The notes: generated by a model not told the origin, from the sequence alone. Shown: positions 11,880 through 24,592, numbered from the stretch's first letter. The stretch: 64,000 nucleotides of DNA from Epiperipatus broadwayi (GCA_028023455.1 JAQFVV010012398.1:4180682-4244681), one strand, 5' to 3'. Numbers and translations: made by a program.

Positions 11880-13165
11880 TTAAAAATATGTATCAGAGCT
11901 CATTTATTTCAAATAAAGTTATTTTTAAAGTATATAATTTATTTATTGGTTTGATTGATAGCAAGTCCTTTTAAAAGCATAAAAGACAGTCAAAAGTCAT
12001 CTTCAATTTGTCTTCAAATATAACATTCTTAAATGTAAGTCCATTTAAATTAATCTGCTATTATTAGTTAAATATGCTGCAATCTGTTTAAAAAAAGCTT
12101 TTCTAAATAATTTTGCTCCAATAAGCCTCAAAATTTGAATATTCTTTTTGACTATTTTTTGCAAAACTACCATCTTTAAATAACTGTTTGCTAAAGCTTG
12201 CTATTAATTTCTGCAATCGTTGTATTTTATAAACCACCAAATAACCACTGTTGAATTACACTCTTTAATCTGCTGTTGTTAGTTATATGCTGCAAACGTC
12301 AAGTGCCTACTACAAATTCCAGAGAAATCAGCCTGGAAGAAAAGTGGTAATATTTTTTTACTGCAGATCTCTATAAATCTATTTTAAAAACTTATAATAT
12401 TTAAATGATATGTCATAATTTCAAAACAGAGAATACTTAATTTGATAATTTTGTGGGAATGACAATTAGAAACTCTCCAGTGTAATGTTCACATTGGTTT
12501 TTAGCTTATATAAATCACTGGTTTGAAATCTGATCACACAGGCATATTTGCAAATGTTGAAAGTCTTTTATTTTTGAAATATTGATGAAATTTAATATAT
12601 TTTTGAATTTTTGATCATGTGGTTGTGGGGGTTGTGTTTTATATATTAGACCAATTTTTGTTTTTGTAATTTGTATTTTATAGTTATTTTTTAAATAGCT
12701 AAGAGCTTGTTGTTATCTATATTTAATTACTTAATAAGTATTAATCTGTTATTAAGGTTTGTAAATTATTATACTCCACATGAGAGTATTCAAAGTCAGA
12801 GGAATTTTTTTTCAAAATGTACTGCATTCCTGCCATCCGCTATTAATGAAGCTTCGTTATTTTTTTTATTATAGTTTTTGTTTCATTTCATAGGTTTTAA
12901 TATAGTTTTTTTTTCTTTTATTTCATAGGCTTTTGAAAATAGCATTCATGATTTTTTTGATTTTTATAATTTGCATTTTAGTTATTTTTGATCAAATTCT
13001 TCATGTGGGAGTGGGGCGGGGGTGTTGCGTTTGACATATTTTCACTGATTTCTGTTTTTGTAATTTGAATTTCATAACGTTTTCTTTGATTTCTTTTTGA
13101 TTTGTATTTAGAAGGATTTATTCGATTTACTTTGCCTTAGGTGTTTTAATTTTTTGATTTCAGTG
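11880..13165. repeat. AT-rich sequence with diverged internal duplications
   Basis: No gene seen. A block with TTAATCTGCT and TATGCTGCAA occurs near 12050 and again near 12265. A second block (the GATCATGTGG/GGGGTTGTG part followed by TTTTTGTAATTTG) occurs near 12613-12680 and near 12990-13065. These look like parts of an old repeat, not genes. Confidence 0.45.
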
Positions 13166-13169
13166 ATTT

Positions 13170-13345
13170 TTGGATAGAAATTTATCACTTGCAGGCTTCT
13201 TGGTAGTTCTTGATGGTACTGAAGAATCGCCGAGCAGCCACAGTACATCTAACCAACTAGTACCAAATAATGATTATGAGATAGAATATATTTCAAGGGT
13301 AGCTTACAATCCTAAAAAAAAAAAAAAAAAGAAAAAAAAAACTTA
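13170..13345 (+). other. Short reading frame ending in a poly-A run, unrecognised
   Basis: A 48-residue stretch (starting MDRNLSLAGFLVVLDG) runs into a long interrupted A run at 13314-13341. The part before the A run is less AT-biased than its surroundings. It could be a retroposed fragment with a poly-A tail, or chance. I recognise no domain and saw no target duplication. Confidence 0.25.
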
Positions 13346-13479
13346 CATTAAACCAGATCATCGAGTCAAGCTTATCAAAACCTTATGCTTAATCAATAAA
13401 TTCTTGAACATATGCTATTTTTTTTGTACACATATATATACTATCAATATTTGCATCATTAAATTGTGAGATAGTAAAT

Positions 13480-16040
13480 ATTGCAACAAACTAATTTTTT
13501 TTAAAGAAATCCAATTTGAAAGACTAGAAATAAATGCTTTAAAAGAATCACATAAATGTAAATGTATAATAATAAATTAACAGTCAATGTATTGTACATC
13601 ACAAATCAAGCATTATAACAACACAGATGCAGACAAAGCAAGCGTAGTGATGACCCAATGTCAAGTTGATAACTAGGTAACCAAATGTGGAAAACAAAAT
13701 TAAAATTCCATTACATAATACTTCTAATCAACTACTATGTGTGTAATTTATGTAACAGTAAGTACCTGTGGCAAATAGGATGAAATGCAAGATATAATGT
13801 GCCAAGTACCGGAAACAATCTGACCTTGTTTTTTTTAAAAACTAAGTTTTATAAAAAGCCAAGGGAGTTTATATCCATCATCTTTTAAAATAATGCATTA
13901 GCAATAGAAAGTCAACACTGTGAGAGCAAATTTTCAAATGATAAAGAAAATGGATGAGACATTCTAAAATACTCACTTTTCTTTATGAATTCAATAGCAT
14001 AAGATGAGAAGGAAGTATCATCATTGATTGAATTAAAAGTAAATGAATAAATCTGTATAGTTTGACAAAATATTTAAAGTTTTTAAACTGATTTAAAAAA
14101 AAATAACAAAGTCATTCATGCATGAGCGGAAAAGAATAAAACATCACCAGCTGATGAAAAGAATAATGAAGCAATTTGTTTTGCACATAAAGCTACCAAA
14201 TGTTAAACTGCAACGGAATAAAATTTATGTATATTAAAAAGTGTGTATGATGTATTCTGGCTAAATTATCGGTATCACAGGGATTGAATGCCACTAATTT
14301 TAACCATCAAAGCATGATAACCTCATTTGCCTACTTTTATAAAGCCTAAAGAAATATCCATCATTCTATATCAAATGTCTACATGTGAATCAAGAAAAAT
14401 ATTGATGGGAGAAGATCAAGGCAGTATTGTTACAAGCATATTTAGATAGAAATTTCAGCAAAGGATCAATTTTTATCTAAAAGGATTCATATGGAAATTA
14501 CATACTGTACATATGAAATATATTGTTGCCGAACTAGTGGATAAAAACAATCAAGATGATTTTATGGAAATCTTAATTTTGTTATGTTTCATTATTATGT
14601 ATACATTTGTTTTGTTTTATTACTATTTTTATTTTAATGCATGGAAGCCAAAATAACTACATTTTGGAAGAGTTGATTATAAGTTTAAGCAGAAGCAAAA
14701 AGGGGTGGTGGTTAGGTTTATTTGAACATTTTTCTTTTGTTATAAATAAAATTTAGATCAGCTTAATCTCCTTAACAACTTGACAATGATCATCATGATG
14801 TGAGACAAAAGCTAAGATTTTAATATTATCCCATATTAAATGCTCACACTTATTACAGGACAGAGTTTACGTTATTTGTTTATTGTTAATTAATAACCAT
14901 TATACATTCATTTTTTCTTTTTTTGGTATGAATGATTAATCTTGTGTGGACAATCTTTTTATCTATAGTAGGAATTTACATATGGATGGGGGGGGGGGTC
15001 CCAAATAGATTGAATATCATTAATCTATAGCAAATGTACCAGCATAATAATTTAAATTAGCTGATTAGCTTCGCGGTCGTCTAAATTTTATATATTTTTT
15101 CTTTTTTATTTTGTAAATAATGAGTGCCAAGTCTTGAACTTCTACCATTGGATCAGGCATGGGAATTTTAATTATATTCAGTATCAAATTGTTTACTATT
15201 GTTAAAACATTTTGAAATAATGTTTTTGTTATTTTGTTTTGTTACATAATAAAATATTAAAGCACCTATTTATATCAAATTGGTCTCAAGTTTATTAAAA
15301 CAACTTTGCATTCACTAATTAAGATGTAGTTGGAAATATATTTGCACACATCTAAGTCTATACATAATAATAGTGGAAAATGTTGGGTGCGTATATAAAT
15401 CAATTGTAACCTATGTAGAGATACAGTAGTTGTTGGCTTGTGCAGGTTCATTCCTGAAGAAAGTCAAAGGCAAAATTACCCATGAGTTTGAATATCAAGG
15501 CTTAATGGAACCAAAAAGGGAGGTGAGATGTGGTTGAACTAGCCCAAATTGTATCTAGGTTTAATGAGTAAACATATAACTAACCCATTGGAGGTAGATA
15601 CAATAATGGATTATGCATTTCATCACACCATCAATGGAATCCTACCAGAAAACCACAGGTCAGACCATAGTAAGATAAGCTCTCCTTCTCTTGTGGAAGC
15701 ATAGAGCCCATTACATGTTGGGCATGATCACATATACACCTTACAAGAAGAACAGTCTGGCCCATTAAAATATATATATAAAATGTAAAATTATATGTTC
15801 ATGTATATTTTTATTCATGTATTTGTATTGTGTTTATAGTTCTGAAGAAGATTTCTAGGGCAATTGAAACTGTCAATAGTGAATTGTAAAAAAGCATTGT
15901 AAAAAGTAATAAATAATATAGATAATTAATATTAATAATTTTTTTCAAAAAAAATTTGTAAAAACACAAATTATTTTAGAATGATTCTTATTTTAATAGA
16001 AAAATGTACTTTTTCATGAAAGCAAATTGACAAAAAAATT
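13480..16040. other. AT-rich intron sequence, no gene seen
   Basis: No coding motif recognised. A G run lies near 14988-14998. The stretch 15415-15765 is less AT-rich than average, which suggests an old repeat of unknown type. Near 15838-15890 the TTCTGAAGAAGATTTC motif resembles the termini seen in Penelope-like elements, but too little remains to call one. Confidence 0.4.
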
Positions 16041-16704
16041 ATGTTCAGCTGCAATTTAAAAGGCCTGAAGATGATGTATCCTGGTGAAATTGTGAAGACG
16101 AGAATTCAAGTTCTGAATGTGAAGATGTAAAAAGTGAAAGTAATGCATATCTGAAAACTATTCATAATAAATTAGGTGAGCTTATTGTATTTATATTAGT
16201 TCTTATTTAAGTACATATATGTGTCATAAATTCGGGGGTACATTTTTTTCCAATTTTTTAGGCTTAAAATCCTACTGCATCTTATATTTGAAATAATATA
16301 ATATTGATAAAAAATCAAATCAAAATAAGATAGTACCTAAATGTGGTCGATTTATACATGTAAGTACATACATACATACTGACAGCAAATACAAATGTAC
16401 TGTTCATATTATTATTGCCCTATTTATTTTCTAAAATAAAGTGATTGTTTCAATAACAATAAATAATTAAGTAAATAAAATGCTGCAATAAATAATAAAT
16501 ATAATTAAAATTAGATACTTACATATTAGACCTGCTGTGGCATTTGACATACATGCCATTTTGCTGATAACTTTCTAACCTTGCAATCTCATCAAATAAC
16601 ATGTACCCGAGAACTGACAAACTTAAGTGATAAATTTATAATTCCAAAATTTTGATTATTTTCTGCTTATCATACATGTATATAGATATAAAATGAAGGC
16701 CCTA

Positions 16705-17060
16705 ACAAAAAGTTGTTGAAATAGACACAAGTCTTTTCAGCAAACAAAAAAATCAAACTAGATGAATACTTCTGAAACAGTGGATCTTTGAGGGCTTTTG
16801 CAGGGAGACCAATGATTGTTTTATCATGGCAATTGAGGATAGAACAGTGGCAACTCTGATGGAAGTGATCAAAAACAATGTGGACGATGGCTCAACAACT
16901 TATTCAGATTTCTGGAAAGCATATAAAACTGAGGAAGTTTGATCTACCAGATACAAACATTTTCTTGTCAACCATAGATAAGGAACTTTGTCCATCTGGT
17001 AACAAATGTTCATATTTAGAATATAAAAAAAGCTTTGGGGTCCAGTGAAATGATATAATG
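16705..17060 (+). pseudogene. Merlin-type (IS1016-like) transposase catalytic domain, decayed
   Basis: Reading in shifting frames gives the core of a Merlin/ISXO2-like DDE transposase. VVEIDTSLFSKQKN holds the first catalytic Asp, then CRETNDCFIMAIEDRTVATL, then a stretch ending TTYSDFWKAYKTEE with the second catalytic Asp, then KHFLVNHR, and finally KKLWGPVK, the typical end of the domain. At least two frame changes and stops separate these blocks, so no protein is made. In a live element it would cut and paste DNA at Merlin terminal repeats; I could not define those repeats here. Two more scraps of the family are at 18846-18905 and 22688-22860. Confidence 0.7.
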
Positions 17061-17264
17061 CTAACACATTGATTCAAAGATGGAATTTATGTGTCGGAGA
17101 TTGCACAATGAAGATGATGCATTCTGGATATCAAAAAATCTGTCTATCACAGTGATTCTGTTTTGATAAAAGTTTACTAGTTTTTTTTTTATCAAAAAAT
17201 TTAGTTGGACACATTTCTCAATCAAGATTCCATGCAGATATTATATCACATAAATACATATGAT

Positions 17265-17375
17265 TTAATTGTCCATTTTGTAACTTTCCATCAAAGTTAA
17301 TAGATGTAGTATTTTTTTTTTCTTTTTTCTTTGCTTTACTGTCCATTTTGTAATTTTCTGGCACAGTTAATATAT
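17265..17375. repeat. Duplicated block TGTCCATTTTGTAA, also near 19030
   Basis: The string TGTCCATTTTGTAACTTTC followed by a GTTAATA block is at 17269-17312, again at 17340-17375, and as TGTCCACTTTGTAATCTC at 19031-19075. All three lie near Merlin transposase scraps, so they may be parts of the Merlin copies. The second block is cut by the LTR at 17382. Confidence 0.5.
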
Positions 17376-17381
17376 ATATAT

Positions 17382-18755
17382 TGTAACGTTTATTTATATA
17401 CGTTACAAATATATTGGCATTGGGTAAAAAAAACAAACTAAAAGATAAAAGTGAATTTAAAATTTTGTTGAGTAATTTTTTTTAAAAAAAAAAAAACGTA
17501 CAATGAGGGTTGAATTATTCTTCTTATTTTTTTTTATGTGATTAGTAATAACAGTAATTGGAGAGAACAAAAGAATTCCAAAAGCAAGTAAAAAAAGATA
17601 AGCTGAAAGTAGAAATACTCAACTTAATTAAAGATGGCCGAAAACTTGAAGAAAATAAAGACTTTATTACATAAAATTTATAAAGACTGGATAAGATTAA
17701 AAAGGCATGGTACTAGCATGTGCAGAAGTCCTGAAAACTGGATATAAAAAGGAGGGATCCGGTTGAAGGAACGTCTTGTTCGTTTTGTTTCTCTAGTTGG
17801 TCTTGGATAACATTGATATATCCAAGATCGCTCTTCGCTGAAGGAATTCGGCATGTCGCAGTGAACCGGAGCTCCTGAAGACATCGGACCTAAGGATGTA
17901 CACCAGGAAAAGCCTTCGTGACCAACTGGGGAAATGGACCACAAGATCAAGCAATAACCAAAAGGCCGAGCTCATTATAACCAAAAAAACTATGCATAGT
18001 TATCTACTACTGAATTCATGAAACTTACCGGTAAGAATAATTATCCTGATTGTGACAAAGTTAATTATTTAAAACTACTCGTAAAAATATACGTATAAAA
18101 GAATCCCGATGGTGACTTTAATTTTTCTATATGAGAGACTCTTATTTAACCAAGAACTTTTTGTTTATTTTAACTGATATTTATATTTTCTGGATATTTC
18201 CCACCTGAATTAAATGTGTTCTCTCCAAGGTATTAATTAGCTACTTAACATGAAGTATTTTAGTTTGTCAAAATTAAAAATATTTCTAATATCAAATCTC
18301 ATTTGTGCGTTATTAATAATAGTTATTATTTTTTATTATTAAATTTATTTTTAGTGTAATAAGATTTAAACGTAAGTTACCTTTGCCAATATGTTTCAAT
18401 ACGCCCAGGACTAATAATCGTAAAAATCATTAATTCTCATTACGGTAGAATTACCGCCCCTTAAAAAAAAAATATAATAAAAATCTTTTTATTTTTTTTG
18501 TTTTACAACTTGCGAGAGGTGCTGGCGACATATTTCAGCGGATTCTTAGGAATTCTGGCACCCATAGTAAATAAAATTAAAAGTTGATTTTGTCAATAGC
18601 ACAATTCGTAACAATTAATAGGCTGAAGTTGATCAGGAAAAATAGCTGTGTTTTTAGAATAGAAATACAACTTTCTTCTTTTTTGACATAGCTTGATCAA
18701 CTCACGTGCAGTTTATATTAGCGTGTAGAGGCCTAGCAAAACGAAAAACGTTACA
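17382..18755 (+). mobile_element. Apparent solo LTR (TGTAACG...CGTTACA), about 1.37 kb
   Basis: The segment starts TGTAACG and ends CGTTACA, the inverted ends usual for Gypsy-type LTRs, and is flanked by ATAT on both sides (17378-17381 and 18756-18759), fitting a 4-bp target duplication, though the flank is a TA microsatellite and this is weak evidence. It is visibly richer in C and G than its surroundings. A TATA-like TATAAAAAG lies near 17744, supporting a plus-strand promoter. There are no gag or pol motifs inside. Oddly, its first 26 bases are themselves a palindrome-like pair (TGTAACG...CGTTACA, 17382-17407). It interrupts Merlin-related sequence. Confidence 0.55.
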
Positions 18756-18845
18756 ATATATATTATTTTGCATTTGTAAGTAGCATGATTAAAATTTGAC
18801 AACTGCTGCCTGCTACCTAAAATGATGAAGTTAAAATGAAATAGC

Positions 18846-18905
18846 AATGTTTAATGGTCTTCTGCAGAAAGACACATGATTGCTTCATCATGAGAATTCC
18901 TGTTA
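18846..18905 (+). pseudogene. Second Merlin transposase scrap
   Basis: One frame reads CRKTHDCFIMRIP, clearly parallel to CRETNDCFIMAIED at 16795-16840. Only this block is recognisable. It is a relic of a second Merlin copy, or the displaced part of a duplicated one. Confidence 0.5.
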
Positions 18906-19079
18906 TATATACATGGTAAGATAGTAAGAATGTTTTGATTTTAACAATGAATAAATGTAATGATATACATAGAATTAGATTTTGCTTATGTAGTATTTTT
19001 TTTCTTTTTTTTATTGTTAGTTTTGCTTTAGTGTCCACTTTGTAATCTCTTGCCAGAGTTAATACATGTAGTATTTTAA

Positions 19080-22000
19080 ACTGATTTACAAATTCTAATT
19101 TAAATTATTGGAATGTCTCTGAAGATTAAAGACATCAACTGTGAATATTGTTTTTCTTAATAATTTTTGTCTTTTTAGTTTTGCATTAATATGTATCATA
19201 TATCATTATTTGCAGATCATTTTGTGTTAAATTTATTAAGAACATTAAATCTTGAAGTACATATTTTCTGTTAGTCTAAATATAATCCGATTCTGGTATT
19301 CCTTCATTTAAATGCTTCCTTGTCTATTTTCATTTATTATTTTTTTCAAAGAAAAAATTCATAAAAAATAAAAATTTTCCTTTTCTGTGAATTCTCCAAG
19401 CTCATGTGCTCTCTCATTTCTATTACAATAAAGAAATTTACTGACAGCACTTTCATCTTTCAATCTTTTACTAATTTTAGCATTAGTCTCCAATGATTAC
19501 TTTTGTTTGAATTATTAGAGAATATTCATCTGATACTTTTAACTTTTTATTATTACTAATAGTAGTTGTAGTAATTAATTAATGAATTTATAAACATTAT
19601 TTTAAATTAGTACAGCAAATTTATTTGAAACTAGATTGTATATATGTGTCTTTATTTTTTGTATACATATGTTCAGAAGAGTTTTTTTTTTATCCAAACT
19701 CAGTCAATAATGTTCTGCATGAATTTTATGGATGGCACTAAGGTTTGATGACCATCTAAATTGACTACTATTTTAATTATGACTTGTATATGCATGACAC
19801 CAAATGTCACTGAGTTACATTGATTATCTTAGTGATCTCAGCATTTAATGATCACAACACATCTACATAGCATTAATATATGCTCATAGTTTATTATTAG
19901 CACTTAGATATAGACATGCATCAAAAAAATTATGTTTGTCTCATTTAAATCCTGTTACAAAAAAAAATATTATTTATACCTGCTGCTGATAAATACCAGC
20001 AAAGAACACTTTATATTATATTATATTATTTATAATTATTTTACATTCATTTTATAAATAGCTGTCCAATATGAAGCAGACTGATTATCATCAGCTATTA
20101 TTATTTAACTGCTTTTTATAATTGCTAAAAATCAATTCCACTACAATACTTATTAATAATGTAAATTTTTAAAAAGGAAGCAAACATTCTAATTTTGCAA
20201 GTTTCCTTTAATTATCTCAAAAAAAAAAAAAAAATTAGACTCCTAAAGATATTAAAGGAAACTAAAATTTGAAATAAAATTTTTTAAATACATCTGAAAT
20301 TTCAAAGTGAGGGATAATCCTATGATCTGGGAATTTTCTTACTGAGCATTTGTATCCTGGATATCAAGTATATTTTGGAATAAGATTTTTAAAATGTCTA
20401 TTTACATTTATATGAGTGTTCAAAAATGTCTACCAAATGATGGGTATAAACTTCTAAAATCCATTAAAGTTATTTATATATTTCTCTACATTCCAAAAAA
20501 GCAAATTCAAAACTATTTATATAATCCAAACAGTATTTGTGGTGTTCCCTATATATTTTCCAAACAATATTTGTGGTATTCCCTATATATTTAGAACACC
20601 ACATGGTAATTAGCTTTCTATATTATTTGAGAATTTGTCTATATTTAAACATTTGGGTTGAAAAGATAGATGGATTCATTCTATCTTTTCACAAAGACTT
20701 TATCTTGTGTTTGGAAAGTGAGAGTATTCATTTATAGTTAAAATCCACAAAGCACATGTGCATTAGCTTAATGTTGATTATTATTACAGTTTAAAAACAT
20801 CATGCTATATAAAATAAATATCTTATTTATATATGTAATATAGAAAACCAATATCAAATAGTGTGTGTTTTTAGGCTGAAGTCATGTCAAGTTGTTGGCA
20901 TGAAAGCCAACGAGAAATCTCCACATCAGGAATAAATTATATGACTACAATCTCTTAACAGAAATTTACTTTAGAATCTTAAGACTAAACCTACATTACA
21001 AATTTTGATGAGCCCTTTAATGTTTGATTTTAAATGAAAACATTAATCCCCAAATTAAGTTCTTGTTATTTAAAAAAACAAACTACTTTTTAAAAATATA
21101 TTTTATTATCACTAAACTTGATTCTGACATACAAATTTTAACTCATTTACATATTAAAGTAGATAAGTAATCTTAATTTATCTTTTTATTTTGAGCTTAA
21201 ACATTCTAGCTTTAAATTTTGCAAGTTATAGTTATTGGGAATATATAGTTGGAAAGCATAAAATTGCTTTTAAATAGATGTTTGCACGTTAGAAAACTTT
21301 CCAACAGCCCTCCTCGCACATCCCACCCCAAAGAAATAAAGAAAATCCCCATTCTTCACAAGATTTGTCAATATCTGGGTAGTTACAATTTGTTCATTTT
21401 CTCTTTGTTTTATCCTCTAGCTATGAATTGGTAGACACTCGTATAGCAGATGTGATCAAATATTAGACTGCCTGTGGGCTGTCTATGAAAAAAAAAAAAC
21501 ATCTTAATTCCTATTAGGAACTAGATAAAAAATAATCAAAGTTTTTCTTGATCAAGTTCAAACACAGCTGTTAAATATTCTTATGAAAGTATTATCATTA
21601 TAACACGAACTAAAGATGTTTTTGGATTTGTATATATATATCTACTGATATATTTCAGCATAATTTGCAAGAATATAATTTTATTGATGAGTTTTAATAG
21701 TAAGTAAGATTCTAAAGTTATTTTTTGGAAATAGTTAGTTTTTTAAAAAAAAAAAAAATTGCATATTTACTTCTACAATGGTAAAAATATCTTACAAATA
21801 CAATATTGTTCCAATTAGCATTCGTAAAAAAAAAAAAAATTAAAAAGTTTAATAGAAAAAAGTTTCCCATTCTCATTCATTAGAATTGCTCTTTATGATT
21901 GAATAGATTTAAAGTGGATATTAAAAAAAATTATAACTTTTTGATTGTATTCTTCTATTAATCCTTTATTAGATTAAGAAATTTTTTTGTATTTTCTATT

Positions 22001-22500
22001 AAAAATAATCTTCAATATATATATTTTTTCTTTTTTAGTTGTAAAAAAATACTAACATTTACTTGGATTTTTTTTTTTGTTAGTTTACAATTATTTCCTA
22101 GTATATAATACTGCAGCTAACAAAAATTTTCGGTCCTACACGAGCTTTTTTGCATCTTGCAGAAATAACAAAAGCAAAGCATGGACTCTGACCTAGGAAT
22201 GTTTTTCTCACCGCCATCTGGAACTTTTAATCTCTAGATAAATACACATTTATCAACAATTATCTAAATGCTTGTTATAGGGGGGGGGGGGTTCCAATCT
22301 TTCATATATCCTGAGAAAAGTTTCAAGATTTATCCAATTAAAACTTGAACTTCAGGGATTATGACATTGAAGACAAATATACTTAACAACAAACTATGCA
22401 ATGAGGTCTTTATTACTTTTGGCAAATAGTTCTAATATCACGATAGTTTAAAGAATTTATTAAATGCAAAACAGTTAACTAAAATTGAGTTTTAAAAAAA
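19080..22500. other. AT-rich intron sequence, no gene seen
   Basis: No coding motif, RNA gene or terminal repeat found, apart from a short tandem repeat at 20524-20597. A G run lies near 22280-22291. Confidence 0.45.
20524..20597 (+). repeat. Two-copy 37-bp tandem repeat
   Basis: The unit CCAAACAGTATTTGTGGTG followed by TTCCCTATATATTT is repeated with two or three changes. It creates the small overlapping reading frames here, which are not genes. Confidence 0.6.
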
Positions 22501-22687
22501 GATTATGGGTACTTACGTATTAGTTCGGCAGTAATAAAAGTCACCAGCACAAACAGATGTGAATATAAAGACCGAATTTTAACATTTACAGTCTTCTAAA
22601 AAGAAAATGAAGTAAACTTTGTAAGTGAATATTACATAATATTCTGATGAGGAGAAAGTTATTAATCAAAATGTTGGTTTTACTGAT

Positions 22688-22860
22688 AATTTTATGACGA
22701 AACAATGGTGGTGCTTCGTTCAAGATTGTCAAAAGAGAGTAGCCATTCATAACGGAACATGGTTTGAAGTAAGAAAATTCAGTCCACAGCTGTGATACTA
22801 AGAAACAACATTTTGAAAATGGACAGAATTGCACAATTAAATCTATATATATTGGTTTGG
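22688..22860 (+). pseudogene. Merlin transposase N-terminal part, decayed
   Basis: One frame gives WWCFVQDCQKRVAIHNGTWF followed by EVRKFS. This is the N-terminal zinc-ribbon-like and NGTWFE block that precedes the catalytic domain in Merlin/ISXO2-like transposases. The catalytic core is not found next to it. A Gypsy-like element is inserted ten bases further on (duplicated target GTAAT at 22870-22874), so this Merlin relic is older than that element. Confidence 0.55.
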
Positions 22861-22869
22861 TTACCATTT

Positions 22870-22874
22870 GTAAT
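22870..22874. repeat. Target-site duplication GTAAT, left
   Basis: GTAAT directly before the left LTR; the same five bases directly follow the right LTR at 27425-27429. A 5-bp duplication is normal for Gypsy-type integration. Confidence 0.85.
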
Positions 22875-23657
22875 TGCTATGTCCAACCTTCTACACTGTT
22901 GTGGATACCTTGTCTGCAAACTTAACCACTCCAGACTTATTTAATGATAATAATTCCTCAGTAATTATAGATTAAATGCTAATTTAATCATAAATATTCT
23001 TAGCAATATCTAACTATGTTACATTATATATATACATACCTAAGCCTGTAGGAGTACATATATTATATTATAGGCCAATACAACCTGTAAGAGACCTAGC
23101 TGTTTTTTTAACATGTTCAGAGGCCAGCACTCCGCACTTGAGGTCCCTGTGAAATTGGGCAATGTTTTACACCCACTTATAAGTCCATGTACACAGGTGA
23201 AGCTCCAAGAATGAAATGTCCTTTTCTTGATCCAATTTGCACTGAGTTCATTCATTGTTTCAATCCTGAAGTTGATTGGCTAGTATTCTCATCCAACTAG
23301 GTGATTCTTCCTTTCACTGCTCCATGGTGGATAGGAGGATTTAAATCATTATCTCTCTATCTCTAAGTAATGAGTTATTTTTTAGCTTATAGTTTATCTC
23401 ATGAAGGAAATCTAAACTCAAATTCCTTTAATTGTTTTATCTCATGTTCAACTGTATTCTACTCTCATTAATTAAACTGTTTTTACTTTTACAAAATAAT
23501 ATTTTTTCTATCTTAAAAGTTATAAATAATTTTTACTTCCTATTATAAAAGAATCAATCTTTTAAAATTCTTTAAATTTATTTAAACTTATTACTTAATT
23601 TCATTAGTAAATTATGCCTATAAATGTAAGTGCATTTAAGCATAGACATACATATCA
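22875..23657 (-). repeat. Left LTR (3' LTR of the element)
   Basis: It runs from TGCTATGT to CATATCA (plus-strand reading) and aligns along its whole length with the right LTR outside the nested LINE. A purine-rich tract on the minus strand (GGGAGAAG, plus 23661-23668) lies just inside it and would serve as polypurine tract. Confidence 0.85.
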
Positions 23658-23719
23658 TTACTTCTCCCAAGAGATCAGGTTTTAATCACTGAAGTTAGTA
23701 TATAGTCATTAAGATACAT

Positions 23720-24082
23720 GGGTTTTTTATCTTCCTTTTAGCATGCTAATGTGAATTATGTTCTGACTCACTTGGTACATTATCTGGAAATATACCATAC
23801 TTGTATGTAAATCGCTATCATTCTTTTGGTTTTTCCTCATGTCTAAGTTAATATCTGGCCACCAGACAATCCTAAGGGCTAAAGCTTTTGCTCTGCCGAT
23901 GTCCCACTGACTATATTATTCAACCACTTTACTATGTGCTGCCTACTCATGACTGGTATCAGTGTACAATTGCCTTTCATAATGCAGCCTTTGCATACCG
24001 ACAGTTGCTTCCAGGTGTTCCATAGTTCTTTGTGAAAGAAACTGGGACATTGCTTCAGCCAGCCTTCTCTAATCTGCTTCAT
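23720..24082 (-). pseudogene. Pol remnant: RNase H-integrase linker and integrase zinc region
   Basis: The frame from 24082 gives WKQLSVCKGCIMKGNCTLIP, the spacer that precedes the integrase zinc domain in Gypsy Pol. After a frame change near 23880 the sequence ALRIVWWPDINLDM follows, matching the conserved WWP block after the integrase HHCC region. The integrase catalytic core is absent; instead the sequence runs to the polypurine tract and 3' LTR. The 24113-24337 part between protease and this linker has no RT motif, so most of Pol was lost by deletion. Confidence 0.6.
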
Positions 24083-24319
24083 AATTCATTGGTAACCATT
24101 GTTCTTCTCTGTTCAATGAGCTACAATTTTATGTTTTGCTCTTGATTTCAGAACATCTTTATATTTAGTTTCCTTATGTTTCTGGTCACCATGGACTTTT
24201 TCTGACCTGATTTTGTTAATTACTGGCTGCTGGAAAGGTGTTTTCTCTCTGAGTATATCTAGTACCTTAACACTCTTAGAAAGTTTTTTTCTCTCAGGGC
24301 TATAAATTTTTTTAGTAAT

Positions 24320-24592
24320 TGTTATTTTTACTCCCATTTCACTGAATCAGTCTCATTCTAATATGGGGTTGTTAGGGGAAGGTACTACATATAATGATAG
24401 TACATTAATTTTACACTGATTCCCACATATTGGCACTTCAACTATGCCCTTTATTCTATCGGCATTACCATTCATATCTAATGTCTTTACGTCAGTTTTT
24501 TGAATAATGAGTTTTTTCCTACACTTGGAAGTAACAGTATACCAATCGTGGACTGATATCAATGATACTCCCCTACCACTGTTGACCTCCAT
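24320..24592 (-). pseudogene. Retropepsin-like protease region, catalytic Asp replaced
   Basis: The frame reads MEVNSGRGVSLIS near its start, where the retropepsin active site is normally Asp-Thr/Ser-Gly followed by a small-residue block. Here the Asp position is Asn. The downstream ILE and then FSEMGVKI (after 24353) matches the stretch that follows protease in Gypsy Pol. A stop separates the two parts. As it stands the protease would be inactive. Confidence 0.6.

Noticed and set aside
17678-17984. Overlapping minus frames of 90 and 63 residues
   Set aside because: They lie in the C/G-richer apparent solo LTR, whose TATA-like site is on the plus strand; no domain, likely chance.
22280-22292. 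Poly-G tract as possible quadruplex or regulatory site (also 14988 and the C run at 30223)
   Set aside because: Simple homopolymer runs with no neighbouring gene signals; common in such genomes.
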